A stretch of 35,327 nt of DNA from an uncultured Acidobacteriia bacterium (GTDB taxonomy: Bacteria > Acidobacteriota > Terriglobia > Bryobacterales > Bryobacteraceae). Positions 16,957 to 25,060 of this stretch are shown here, piece by piece (the stretch's first letter is position 1; every line of letters begins with the position of its first letter). Below the pieces are notes generated by a model. The model was not told where the DNA came from, searched no databases, and saw nothing but the letters and a program-made list of their open reading frames with translations. Made by a program: the position numbers and the translations under genes. Location of the stretch: NCBI GenBank assembly GCA_903893525.1, contig CAITMP010000083.1, forward strand, positions 1 through 35,327, in the 5' to 3' direction.

Positions 16957-16984
16957 GAGCGATAGAATAGCATTCTATCGCTCA
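16956..16984. promoter_or_regulatory. Palindromic operator 1 overlapping the fic start and -10
   Basis: The half-site TGAGCGATAG (16956-16965) is mirrored by CTATCGCTCA (16975-16984). The symmetry continues inward as AAT/ATT around a 3-bp centre, giving perfect 13-bp arms over 29 bp. It covers the candidate fic -10 and the first base pair of the start codon, so a bound protein would block transcription. Confidence 0.75.
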
Positions 16985-16992
16985 CAAAACAA
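16964..16992 (-). promoter_or_regulatory. Candidate leaderless promoter of fic
   Basis: On the minus strand TTGTTT (16987-16992) and TATTCT (16964-16969) are 17 bp apart. The -10 ends 7 nt before the ATG, so transcription would begin at or next to the A of the start codon. No ribosome site is present, which agrees with a leaderless mRNA. The -35 matches only 3 of 6 consensus bases and the -10 only 4 of 6. Confidence 0.4.
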
Positions 16993-17000
16993 GCTTTACG

Positions 17001-17029
17001 TGAGCGATAGAAGGCGCTCCTATCGCTCA
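17001..17029. promoter_or_regulatory. Palindromic operator 2 upstream of fic
   Basis: The same TGAGCGATAG and CTATCGCTCA half-sites lie at 17001-17010 and 17020-17029 around a 9-bp unrelated spacer, giving the same 29-bp length as operator 1. The centres are 45 bp apart. It lies just upstream of the candidate fic -35 and overlaps the stop codon of the VOC gene (17027-17029). Identical half-sites with conserved spacing argue for binding of one dimeric regulator at both sites. Confidence 0.7.
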
Positions 17030-17383
17030 TGCCGGATTTGGATACGGAAAGTAGAGCTCGTTGCCATCCGGGTCCGTGACCACCATGAGGCGGTAGCCCC
17101 ACTGCCCGTCCCTCACATCCACGCTCCTTTGTTCCAATTCCGCTCGCAGCAAATCCAGCACGTCGGCGTCCAGTGATATGAAAATCAGACCCTTGCCGAC
17201 TCGACCCGGCCACTGGGAGGAAAGAATCAGCGCGCATCCCTGGCGCTCCACCTGCGCCACCAGTGCCTTCCCGTCCTCTTCATGCCGCCACGGCTGTGTG
17301 AATCCGAGTTGGCCGACGTAGAAATCCACCGATGCGTCAAGATCGGAGACACACAGCACTGGCCGCGAAAACCATTCCGCCAT
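17027..17383 (-). CDS. VOC-family (glyoxalase/bleomycin-resistance-like) protein
   Basis: The protein has 118 residues with the paired beta-alpha-beta-beta-beta pattern of the VOC superfamily: RPVLCVSDLDASVDFYVGQL at the start and YRLMVVTDPDGNELYFPYP at the end. The length suits single-domain bleomycin-resistance or glyoxalase-like proteins, which bind small hydrophobic or metal-chelated ligands. It starts 1 nt after the upstream 205-residue gene and appears to be the last gene of the efflux operon, so a drug-binding role alongside the pump is plausible but inferred. No ribosome site is evident, consistent with translational coupling. Confidence 0.88.
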   Translation of the reverse strand: MAEWFSRPVLCVSDLDASVDFYVGQLGFTQPWRHEEDGKALVAQVERQGCALILSSQWPGRVGKGLIFISLDADVLDLLRAELEQRSVDVRDGQWGYRLMVVTDPDGNELYFPYPNPA

Positions 17384-17384
17384 G

Positions 17385-18002
17385 TTAGAGCGAGCCCAGG
17401 GTCGTCACCATGGGATGGTCGAACGTCCCCTTGCAGAAGCCCTTCTTGCCGTAGTAGAAAATGTAGAGCGAGAGACCGGCCAGAATCGCGTCATGTCCTT
17501 TCAGCCAAGGCACGAGCGGAACAATCACATGCGCAAGACCTTTCACCGCGTCCTTTACACCGTCCTGTAGCCAGTCATCCAGTTGCACGTTGAGCGCTTC
17601 CTGGAAGCCGGTATCCTTGCAAAGGATTTCTTGAACAGAGTCCAGAAGAGCCAAAAACCAATTACTTTCATTGAGTTGACCCCCAACGAAACCTTCCAGG
17701 CTGATACCGCGATCCGCCTTCGATTCGAAAATACCCAGGGGTACCGCCCAAGCTGGATCGTTCGCATCCAGAGCCTCGACCCTCGAAGGATCGTAGTGCC
17801 ACTCACGCTTCGCGAGGGTCTCCGACGTTGGCTGGGACACAATCACGGGCCTCGCAAACGGCATCTTGATCATGATGCCTGTCAACCGGGCCAACCTCTT
17901 CGCAGCCAACTCCTCGTCGACCCTCAAAGCCTCCCGCACCCCGCACCCGTACTCCCCGTCTGCCAAGTTGTCCAACTCCACCAACGACTGTTCCCAGTTC
18001 AT
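17385..18002 (-). CDS. Hypothetical protein in the efflux operon
   Basis: The protein has 205 residues and I do not recognise the family. The first 80 residues are soluble and charged. There is a hydrophobic region near the C-terminus (GLAHVIVPLVPWL, then DAILAGLSLYIFYY), followed by the basic GKKGFCKG, so one or two weak membrane segments are possible. The ATG lies 2 nt after the RND pump stop, with AAGGGAG inside the pump's last codons as ribosome site, so translation is coupled to the pump. Its middle is slightly poorer in G and C than the pump genes. It may be an accessory subunit or an inserted passenger gene. Confidence 0.75.
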   Translation of the reverse strand: MNWEQSLVELDNLADGEYGCGVREALRVDEELAAKRLARLTGIMIKMPFARPVIVSQPTSETLAKREWHYDPSRVEALDANDPAWAVPLGIFESKADRGISLEGFVGGQLNESNWFLALLDSVQEILCKDTGFQEALNVQLDDWLQDGVKDAVKGLAHVIVPLVPWLKGHDAILAGLSLYIFYYGKKGFCKGTFDHPMVTTLGSL

Positions 18003-18004
18003 CG

Positions 18005-21000
18005 CTACTCCCTTGCCAGGTAGTAATGTACCGCCGGCGTCACGATCAGCGACAGGACCATCGACGCGGCGATGCCCCCGATCACCGCTATCGCCAGCGG
18101 CTGCAACATCTGCGAACCGGCACCGATCGCCAATGACAGCGGAATCATGCCTGCGACTGTCGCCATCGCGGTCATCAGAATCGGCCGCAAGCGACGTCGC
18201 CCGGCTTCCAACATCGCGTCGCGGGCCGAATAACCTTCAGCCCGGAAGCGCTGGTCGGCATCCAACAGCAGAATCCCGTTCTTCGCAACAATGCCGATTA
18301 CCATGATCAGCCCCATGAAAGACGAAATATTGAACGTTGTCTTCGTAACCAAGAGAGCCAGGAACACTCCCGAAGTGGAAAGCAGCGCCGATGCCAGAAT
18401 CGCCGACGGAGCGCCGAACGTCCCAAACTCGAACAGCAGAACCACGAAAACCAGCACCACAGCCAGGAACAAAACAAATCCAAGGTCCTTGAAGGACTTC
18501 TGCTGCTCCTGGTAGGTGCCGCCGTACACCACGCGGATCTCGGGCGGCAGGTTCATTTCGGCCACTGCGGCCTTGACCAAGTCCATGCCCTTGCCCAAGC
18601 TGATACCCTCGAAACGCCCCGTGACGCCGACCACGCGCTGCAAATTCTCGCGCCGGACCTCCGTCTGTCCGGCCTCGGTTTCGAACTTCGCAAGCGACCC
18701 CAGCGTGGCGTTCTTTCCCGTGGAACTCACGATCATCGTATTTTTCACCTGCTCCAGCGTGGCGCGGGTATAGTTCGGGAATCGGACGCGGATTGTATAG
18801 GAGCGGTCATTCACCACCACGGGTGTGGTGGCGGGCTCGCCTTGGAGAATCGCACTGGCGTCCAGTTCGATTTCCTGCGGCGTGAAACCGGCCCGCGCTG
18901 CCATCACAGGGTCTACGCGCATCACGATGGCGGAACCGCTGACAGTGTTCTCGATCCCGTTCTTCACGTCCTTGACCTGTTCGATCTTCTTGATCCGGTC
19001 ACCCACCTTCGGGGCCCACTTCTTCAAGACGGCTGGATCCTGGCAGAACATCTTGATTTCAATCGGCTCGGGCGAATTGCTCAAATCGCCGATCATGTCC
19101 TGCAAAACCTGGATGAACTCGATGTCGAGTTGGGGGTAGGCACCGTTGATCTGCTTCCGGAGATCGGAAATCACTTCGTCGATTCCCCGCTCGCGGTCCG
19201 CCTTCAGCCGGACAAGGAAATCGCCAGTATTCGCCTCGGTAACGGCAGCTAAGCCCAACTGCAAGCCAGTGCGGCGGGAAGTACCCTCCACCTCCGGCAC
19301 CTTTGCCAGGATCTTCTCCACGCCCAGGAGTACTTCGTTGGTGTCGTGCAGCGAGGAACCGGCAGGCATCAGGTAATCCAACACGAAGCCACCCTCGTCC
19401 ATCTCGGGGAGTAGATCGGAACCGAGCGATTGGTAGCAGAGGAATGAAACGCCAACCAGCGCAGCGCAACCCAACAGCAACATCAGAGGTTGACGCAGGG
19501 ACAATCCCAACGCCGCCGTATAGGCGTTCGTCAATTTGCCCATGAAACCGGTTGTTGAGACATGACCGTGCGCGTCGGCAGTGGTGGAAGGTTCCAGCTT
19601 GCCGGAACGTTGCCGACGCAGCAGGTAGTGGCTCAACGCCGGGGTCCAAGTCAGCGCCAAGGCCAGGGAAGTCAAAAGCGAGGTTCCAACCGTCAGCGCC
19701 AGCGCCCGAAAGAAGGTACCCGTCACCCCGGTAATGGAGATCAGCGGCAGGAAAACGACGATCGGCGTAATGGTGGAGCCCAGCAGCGGCACCCGGATTT
19801 CCTTGAGCGCGCTGCGGATGGCGTCGCCGCGTGATTGCCCCGAGTCCCGGTGCATGACGATGTTTTCGACCACGACAATCGCGTCGTCGATGACCAACCC
19901 GACCGCAGCTGCCAGTCCGCCCAGCGTCATCAGGTCGAAGCTCTCTCCCAGCATGCGCAGCACGATCAGGGTAATGCCGATAGTGGCTGGAATCACGAGG
20001 CCAGCGACGATGGAACTGCCCCAGTCGCGCAGGAAAAGAACCAGGATGATGGCCGCAAAAACCAAGCCAATCAGGATGGCGTCACGCACGCTGGCGATGG
20101 AGTCGCGCACCAGTTGGGATTGGTCATAGAAGGCCTGAAGCTTCACACCCGGAGGCAGGGTGGTCCGGATCTGATCCAATTCCTTTGCCACCAAATCCGC
20201 CACTGCGACCGTATTGCCCGTGGGCTGCCGGAAGACGTTCAACAGCACTGCCGGTTTCCCGTTGGCCGTCACAATCGTATATACGGGCGCGACCGACGGG
20301 CCTACACTACCCAAATCGGCGATGCGGATGGGCACGCCTGCGGGTGACGTTTTCACCACCACGTTGGCGATTTCGTCCGGTGTCCGGGTTTGGCCAGTGA
20401 CCAGCGCCAGGGACAGCTCGTGGTTGTTCTCGAGCAACCCGGGCGAATCAATCATGTTGCTGCGCGCGATGGCGTCCAGAATTCCCGGCACGGTCACCTG
20501 GGCCTGCAACATCTTTGCCGGATCCGGTTGCACCTGGAATTCGGGAACCTGCCCGCCTTGCAGTACCACCATCGACACGCCGGTGACCCTGTTCAGCCTC
20601 GGCTTGATCGAATAGTTGGCCAATTCCCAAAGCTTCGATTGCGGCATGCTGTCCGAGGTCAGGCTGTAGCCCAGAATCGGAAAGGCCGCAAATGTCAGGC
20701 GGTTGGCCGTCAGCTTGGCGGTCGGCGGGAGCGTCGTCTGCACGCGCGCCAAGGCCGCGTTCACGGACTGCAGCGTCTGGAACATGTCCACATTCCAGTT
20801 GAAGAAGAGGCTGACTTCGGCCGAGCCGCGGCTGGTATTGGAACGCACTGTTTCGAGTCCAGGAACGCTGTTCATGGCCTCTTCGATATTCCGCGTGACC
20901 GTAACATGCATCTGGTCGATGGGAGCCACGCCGTTGTCGACGCCTACCACGACGCGCGGGAAGTCGGTCGACGGGAATACCGCAACAGGAATCGAAAGCG

Positions 21001-21121
21001 CCAAATACGAGCCCATCGCCACCAGCGCGACAATGCTGAACAGGATGGGTCTGGAGAACCGCGCCGTCCAATGGTCGTGCGTCTGGTCTTCGGGGGGAGG
21101 AATGGGGGTCAGGTCACTCAT
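18005..21121 (-). CDS. RND efflux pump, inner-membrane subunit
   Basis: The protein has 1038 residues, the usual length for RND transporters of the AcrB/CusA type. It drives proton-coupled export across the inner membrane. The proton relay Asp pair is present in helix 4 at D412/D413 (VGLVIDDAIVVVEN), and the Lys partner in helix 10 is in GIVAKNGILLLD. Two large periplasmic loops and about 12 membrane helices follow the family plan. It is the third gene of the operon, 7 nt after the adaptor gene. The substrate (drug, metal or lipid) cannot be decided here, and no methionine cluster typical of copper pumps is obvious. Confidence 0.96.
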   Translation of the reverse strand: MSDLTPIPPPEDQTHDHWTARFSRPILFSIVALVAMGSYLALSIPVAVFPSTDFPRVVVGVDNGVAPIDQMHVTVTRNIEEAMNSVPGLETVRSNTSRGSAEVSLFFNWNVDMFQTLQSVNAALARVQTTLPPTAKLTANRLTFAAFPILGYSLTSDSMPQSKLWELANYSIKPRLNRVTGVSMVVLQGGQVPEFQVQPDPAKMLQAQVTVPGILDAIARSNMIDSPGLLENNHELSLALVTGQTRTPDEIANVVVKTSPAGVPIRIADLGSVGPSVAPVYTIVTANGKPAVLLNVFRQPTGNTVAVADLVAKELDQIRTTLPPGVKLQAFYDQSQLVRDSIASVRDAILIGLVFAAIILVLFLRDWGSSIVAGLVIPATIGITLIVLRMLGESFDLMTLGGLAAAVGLVIDDAIVVVENIVMHRDSGQSRGDAIRSALKEIRVPLLGSTITPIVVFLPLISITGVTGTFFRALALTVGTSLLTSLALALTWTPALSHYLLRRQRSGKLEPSTTADAHGHVSTTGFMGKLTNAYTAALGLSLRQPLMLLLGCAALVGVSFLCYQSLGSDLLPEMDEGGFVLDYLMPAGSSLHDTNEVLLGVEKILAKVPEVEGTSRRTGLQLGLAAVTEANTGDFLVRLKADRERGIDEVISDLRKQINGAYPQLDIEFIQVLQDMIGDLSNSPEPIEIKMFCQDPAVLKKWAPKVGDRIKKIEQVKDVKNGIENTVSGSAIVMRVDPVMAARAGFTPQEIELDASAILQGEPATTPVVVNDRSYTIRVRFPNYTRATLEQVKNTMIVSSTGKNATLGSLAKFETEAGQTEVRRENLQRVVGVTGRFEGISLGKGMDLVKAAVAEMNLPPEIRVVYGGTYQEQQKSFKDLGFVLFLAVVLVFVVLLFEFGTFGAPSAILASALLSTSGVFLALLVTKTTFNISSFMGLIMVIGIVAKNGILLLDADQRFRAEGYSARDAMLEAGRRRLRPILMTAMATVAGMIPLSLAIGAGSQMLQPLAIAVIGGIAASMVLSLIVTPAVHYYLARE

Positions 21122-21128
21122 TCATCGC

Positions 21129-22400
21129 CTACTTGTCGTCGTCGTCATCGTCAGCCGCAACCGGGGGTTCCACGATCTTGATCTTGGCCTTGTTTTCGAG
21201 GCCCAAGCCACCTGCAACGATGACCTTCTCGCCTTCGGAGACTCCGCTGATGATCTGGACGTTGTCGCCCTGCCGGACTCCAACATTGATGCGCCGTTCT
21301 CGCGCTGTATTGTCGGCCATGGCGATCATCACCTTCTCGCCGCCTTCATCGAAGTTCAGGATCGCCGATACAGGGACGATGGTCACATCCTTCAAGGTTT
21401 CGGCCTTGATGGAAACCCGCACCGTGCCGCCAGGTTTCAGCTTCTCCTCTTCGTTGGGCGCCTGGACCCAGACCTCGATCGTGGTGGTCGCCGGATCCAC
21501 GGCGGGGCTGACAACCGTAACCCTGCCCGCGATATTGCCGTCCGGTCCAGCCAATGTGGCCGGGCTGCCGACTTTGATAAACGCCGCGTCCCTCACCGGA
21601 ATATTTGCGCGCGCCACAACCTGCGAAATATCGACAATCGAGAGCAACGGCGCGCCAGGTGCCGCCATTTCACCGGGGTACACCGGACGGTCGGAAACGA
21701 CGCCCGAAATCGGCGTGGTGATCTGCGCGTAGGAAAGCTGTGCGGTGGCCGAGTCCAAATGCGCCTTGGCGGCGTCCATCTGGGACTGGGCTGCCTGCAA
21801 CTGTTGGCGCTGTCCGACCGAATTCAGAGTCTGCAAATGCCGCTGCGCCGTATCGAACTGGGTCTGGGCTTGAACCATGGAAACCTGCGCATCGTCCACC
21901 AGCTTGCGCGCCAACGCCCCCTGCTTTACCAGCTCAACCCGGCTTTCATAGACCCTCTTGGCTGCTTCCAGTGCCTGACGGAAAGCCGTGACGTCGGCTT
22001 CGGCCTTGGTCTTGTCGTCCACCGCCGTGGCACCGCGCAAACCCTGGTACTGCGCTTGGGTCTGCTCATGGAGGCTCTTGCTTTCGGCTACGGCCGCGGT
22101 CAAATCGCGGCTCTCCAGCTCGGCTACAACCTGACCGGCCTTCACGTGGTCGCCCCGGTTTACCAGCACCCGCTTCACCGGCGCCGAAATTTTGGGAGTG
22201 ACGTTGGCTTGGTTGATGGGATAGAGTACCGCGTCGCTTTCCACCACGCGGTCAATCGGACCGCTGCGGACGTTCACCACTTGGACAGGAACAGGTGGTT
22301 CCGCCTCTGCCTCGGCCTTCTTTTCCGTTTTGCCGCAGGCGCTACAAAACAAAGCCAGTGCCAGTCCGGCTGGCAACAGGTGCTTCCAATTCGTTGGCAT
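21129..22400 (-). CDS. RND periplasmic adaptor (membrane fusion protein)
   Basis: The protein has 423 residues and is a membrane-fusion-protein-type adaptor that joins the RND pump to the outer-membrane channel. The N-terminus (LLPAGLALALFCSACGKTEK) looks like a lipoprotein signal with Cys at the cleavage site, although Cys replaces the usual Leu at -3. A lipoyl-like strand pair (VNRGDHVKAGQVVAELESRD) flanks a long helical hairpin rich in Ala, Gln and Glu, followed by the beta-barrel and membrane-proximal segments (GTVRVSIKAETLKDVTIVPV). It is followed by the pump gene and preceded 1 nt upstream by the TolC-like gene. The acidic tail DDDDDDK is odd for such proteins. Confidence 0.94.
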   Translation of the reverse strand: MPTNWKHLLPAGLALALFCSACGKTEKKAEAEAEPPVPVQVVNVRSGPIDRVVESDAVLYPINQANVTPKISAPVKRVLVNRGDHVKAGQVVAELESRDLTAAVAESKSLHEQTQAQYQGLRGATAVDDKTKAEADVTAFRQALEAAKRVYESRVELVKQGALARKLVDDAQVSMVQAQTQFDTAQRHLQTLNSVGQRQQLQAAQSQMDAAKAHLDSATAQLSYAQITTPISGVVSDRPVYPGEMAAPGAPLLSIVDISQVVARANIPVRDAAFIKVGSPATLAGPDGNIAGRVTVVSPAVDPATTTIEVWVQAPNEEEKLKPGGTVRVSIKAETLKDVTIVPVSAILNFDEGGEKVMIAMADNTARERRINVGVRQGDNVQIISGVSEGEKVIVAGGLGLENKAKIKIVEPPVAADDDDDDK

Positions 22401-22401
22401 A

Positions 22402-23715
22402 TTAGAGGGTCCCCGTCAGAGTCTGAATATTGGCGATGGCGATTCGGTAGCGGGCCAAGCCGTCGTCGTAGGCGTTTCGTGCCTGGGTCACCGTGGATTG
22501 GGCGTCGACCACCTCCAGCGTGACCGCTTCACCAGCCTGGTAGCGAAGCAGTGTCAGCCGCAAGCTCTCCGCTGCCAAATCCACCGAAGTTTTCAGCGAT
22601 TCAATCTGTGCCTTTGCTGCGTCGGCCTCGGCATAGGCGGCGGCAATGTTGCCCTGGAGGGTGCGCTCGGCCAGGGTGAGGTCGAGCTTGGCCTGGGTGC
22701 GCCGCAGTTCCGCTTGGGCGATCTTGCTCTTCGTCGTTCCCCAATTCCACACCGGGATGTTGAGCGTGATCTGGCCGGAGTATCCAAGGTTGCGGCGGCG
22801 TTCGTCGTCACGGATTCCGTAGGCGGCGAAAACATTGGCGTTGATGCCGTAGAAAAAGTCGATGGAAAGTGAGGGCAAGTAGCCGTAGCGCGCCACACCG
22901 ACGTCGTAACCGGCCGACTCCACAACGGACCGGGCAACATGGAGCTCCGGACTCGACGCGGATGCCTTGGCCTTGGCATCGTCCACCGGCGGCGCGGGTT
23001 CGGCGCTTGCCAAGTCATCCTCGACCTCGAAGTTGGAGCTGAAATTGGGGAAAATCAGGACGCCGAGTCCGATCTTGGCCTTCTCAATCGCTGAGACCGC
23101 GTCCTGCAGGTCACGCTGACGCTGCTGGAGCTGGATTCGTGCCTTGATGACATCGGACTTGGCCGCTTCCCCGCCTTTTTCCTGCTTGTCGGTGATGTCG
23201 AGGAACTGCTCGGCCTCCCGGAGGCTGCGCTGGGCGTTGCCGAACTTGCGCCCGGCGGAAACGATGGCGTAGTAGCCCTGGATCACGGTGGCGTTGATGC
23301 CTCGAGCTGCGATTTCGACACGGGCCTTCGCGGCCGCTTCATTCGCAGCTGCGCGGTTGATTTCACCCTTGCGGAACACGGCCAGCACTTCCTGGTGCAC
23401 CTGCGCCTGTTCGTTGTAGACGTGCAGGCCGTCGTTTGCCACAAACACCCCGGATGTGGTGCCGTTGCCCTCGGTATGGATGTACTGGTTGAATGCGTTG
23501 ACCGTGGGGAGGCGTCCTGCGCGGGCCTGCAGCGAATCCTCCTTGGCCTGCTGGACTCCGAGGTTGGCCGAGGTCACCTGCCCGCCATATTGCCGAGCCC
23601 GCGAAATCGCGTCGGCCAAGGTGATCTTCGGAGACGGCTGGGGTGTCACCGTTTGGGCGAGCCCCGACCCGGCGGCCAGGCAGAGCAAGATGTGTCGGAT
23701 TCTGGTCGGGTTCAT
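22402..23715 (-). CDS. TolC-family outer-membrane channel
   Basis: The protein has 437 residues. It begins with a signal peptide (RIRHILLCLAAGSGLAQ). The body shows the TolC pattern of repeated amphipathic helices with conserved turn segments such as KITLADAISRARQYGG and later LRYQAGEAVTLEVVDAQSTV followed by ARNAYDDGLARYRIAIANIQ. It opens the efflux operon, followed after 1 nt by the adaptor gene. A promoter with a palindromic operator is proposed just upstream (23745-23784). A GGAGG lies 21 nt before the ATG, too far to be its ribosome site. Confidence 0.94.
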   Translation of the reverse strand: MNPTRIRHILLCLAAGSGLAQTVTPQPSPKITLADAISRARQYGGQVTSANLGVQQAKEDSLQARAGRLPTVNAFNQYIHTEGNGTTSGVFVANDGLHVYNEQAQVHQEVLAVFRKGEINRAAANEAAAKARVEIAARGINATVIQGYYAIVSAGRKFGNAQRSLREAEQFLDITDKQEKGGEAAKSDVIKARIQLQQRQRDLQDAVSAIEKAKIGLGVLIFPNFSSNFEVEDDLASAEPAPPVDDAKAKASASSPELHVARSVVESAGYDVGVARYGYLPSLSIDFFYGINANVFAAYGIRDDERRRNLGYSGQITLNIPVWNWGTTKSKIAQAELRRTQAKLDLTLAERTLQGNIAAAYAEADAAKAQIESLKTSVDLAAESLRLTLLRYQAGEAVTLEVVDAQSTVTQARNAYDDGLARYRIAIANIQTLTGTL

Positions 23716-23744
23716 GTCGCTGGTCTGCGGAAGTTTCCTCCGGC

Positions 23745-23784
23745 AGTTTACCAGTCCACCATTTCAGCCTGAAGAATGGCTGAA
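23745..23784 (-). promoter_or_regulatory. Candidate promoter and operator of the efflux operon
   Basis: On the minus strand TTCAGG (23768-23773) and TAAACT (23745-23750) are exactly 17 bp apart, about 30 bp before the tolC ATG. An inverted repeat TTCAGCC (23763-23769), 8 bp, GGCTGAA (23778-23784) covers the -35. Efflux operons are commonly repressed by TetR- or MarR-type proteins at such sites, but no repressor gene is found nearby. The hairpin is an alternative reading, as the terminator of the M20 gene. Confidence 0.45.
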
Positions 23785-23789
23785 CGCGG

Positions 23790-25028
23790 CTACCGCGCCA
23801 AGGCCACAGCCAAGAGCAGTGCGCGCTGTGTCCCCAGATAGGAATCCTTGGTGTCGAACGTCTCGTCCAGCGAGTGGTTGGCCGTTCCCTGGCCGCCGCC
23901 GCCAATCGTGACCGCCGGAATTCCGAGATTCATCGGAACATTCGAGTCCGTGGAACCCTCGCCCGCGGTGGCGCTTGGATTGAAGAGCTTCGTCACTTCC
24001 ATCGAGGTCTTGACGATGGCCGAATCGGCGGGCGTGCTTCCGGCGGGTCGGTACCCCACCAAAGCGTTGTCAACAGAAACCGGTCCCCGCCCCTTCCAAC
24101 GCTTGTTTTCCTCATCGACGGCCTGCTGCACCGCCCGCTTGTACTTGGCATGGATCGTTTCGAGCGAATCCTTGTCCGAGGAGCGCATGTCGACCTCCAT
24201 CCAGCCTTCGAACGGGATCGAGTTGACCGACGTGCCGCCTCCGACCCGCCCCACGTTGAACGTGGTCTTGGGGGTGGTGGGAACCTCAAACTCATCAATC
24301 TTCGCGATCGCCCGCCCCATGGCCTGGATCGGGTTCGCCAGCCCGAATGCTCCAAAACTATGCCCGCCGGGGCCCTTGAATGTGGCGCGGTAGCGGTAGC
24401 TGCCGACTCCCACGTTTGTGACCCGGAGCCCCACGCCGTCCACCGAAACAAACTTGTCGATCTGGCCCTTCAGGGTTACGTTGAACAGTTCCTTGGTGCC
24501 GCGAAGGTCGCCGAGGCCTTCCTCGCCTGTGTCGGCGACGAATGTAATCGTGCCCGGCGTTTGGACCTTCGCCTCGTCCAAGGCTCGAATCACGCCCAGC
24601 ATCACGGCCAAGCCGCGGCAGTCATCGGCAATCCCAGGTGCGGCAAGGATGTCGCCGTTGCGCTTTACCTTCACATCGGTGCCCTCGGGAAAGACGGTGT
24701 CGAGATGGGCCTGGAACAGCAGATTGGGGTGCGCGGACACGCCGGGTCGAACCCCGATCACATTTCCCGCCTTGTCGATCCGGACGTCCTTCAGACCGGC
24801 CTGCTCAAAGAGGCGCTTGAATTCCAGGCCGCGAGCCTCTTCATGGAATGGAGGCGCAGGGATCTCGCAGACCCGGATCTGTTCATCAATGAAGTGTGCT
24901 TCGTTGCGCTTGGCTGCGTCCAGTGCGGCCCGGACGGTCGGGTCCGCCATGAGTGCGGTGGCGGATTGGCCTTGGAGCGCGGATTCAGCCAAAGAGCAAA
25001 GGATCAAAAAAAGGACTGCGCGATGCAT
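23790..25028 (-). CDS. Exported M20-family metallopeptidase
   Basis: The protein has 412 residues with a signal peptide (MHRAVLFLILCSLAESALQG). It is a zinc hydrolase that releases amino acids from peptides or acylated amino acids. Metal ligands are visible: His and Asp in LLFQAHLDTVFP, Asp in GIADDCRG, Glu-Glu in TGEEGLGD, Asp in DKFVSVDGVG, and a late His in GQGTANHSLDETFD. The dimerisation domain (GGHSFGAFGLANPIQAMGRA) separates the two catalytic halves, as in peptidase T and the PepT-like M20 enzymes. It is in the same direction as the flippase gene upstream (32 nt) and the efflux operon downstream, but a promoter for the pump lies between them. Confidence 0.94.
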   Translation of the reverse strand: MHRAVLFLILCSLAESALQGQSATALMADPTVRAALDAAKRNEAHFIDEQIRVCEIPAPPFHEEARGLEFKRLFEQAGLKDVRIDKAGNVIGVRPGVSAHPNLLFQAHLDTVFPEGTDVKVKRNGDILAAPGIADDCRGLAVMLGVIRALDEAKVQTPGTITFVADTGEEGLGDLRGTKELFNVTLKGQIDKFVSVDGVGLRVTNVGVGSYRYRATFKGPGGHSFGAFGLANPIQAMGRAIAKIDEFEVPTTPKTTFNVGRVGGGTSVNSIPFEGWMEVDMRSSDKDSLETIHAKYKRAVQQAVDEENKRWKGRGPVSVDNALVGYRPAGSTPADSAIVKTSMEVTKLFNPSATAGEGSTDSNVPMNLGIPAVTIGGGGQGTANHSLDETFDTKDSYLGTQRALLLAVALAR

Positions 25029-25047
25029 GACCCATTCTAATGGGGTC
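25029..25047. repeat. Small inverted repeat abutting the M20 start codon
   Basis: GACCCATT and AATGGGGTC are near-complementary, with one extra G, across 2 bp. They sit directly against the ATG at 25026-25028. In RNA this could only form a tight hairpin over the ribosome-binding region, and no good ribosome site is seen. It could restrain translation or be chance. Confidence 0.25.
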
Positions 25048-25060
25048 CGTGCGGGTCCAG

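Noticed and set aside
16956-17029. CRISPR array or terminator reading of the twin palindromes
   Set aside because: There are only two units, with unequal spacer content, and they sit at a gene start with no T run, so operators are a better reading.
20703-22523. A 606-codon open frame on the plus strand
   Set aside because: It is opposite the RND pump, adaptor and channel genes, all of which have clear family motifs; its composition is that of a shadow frame.
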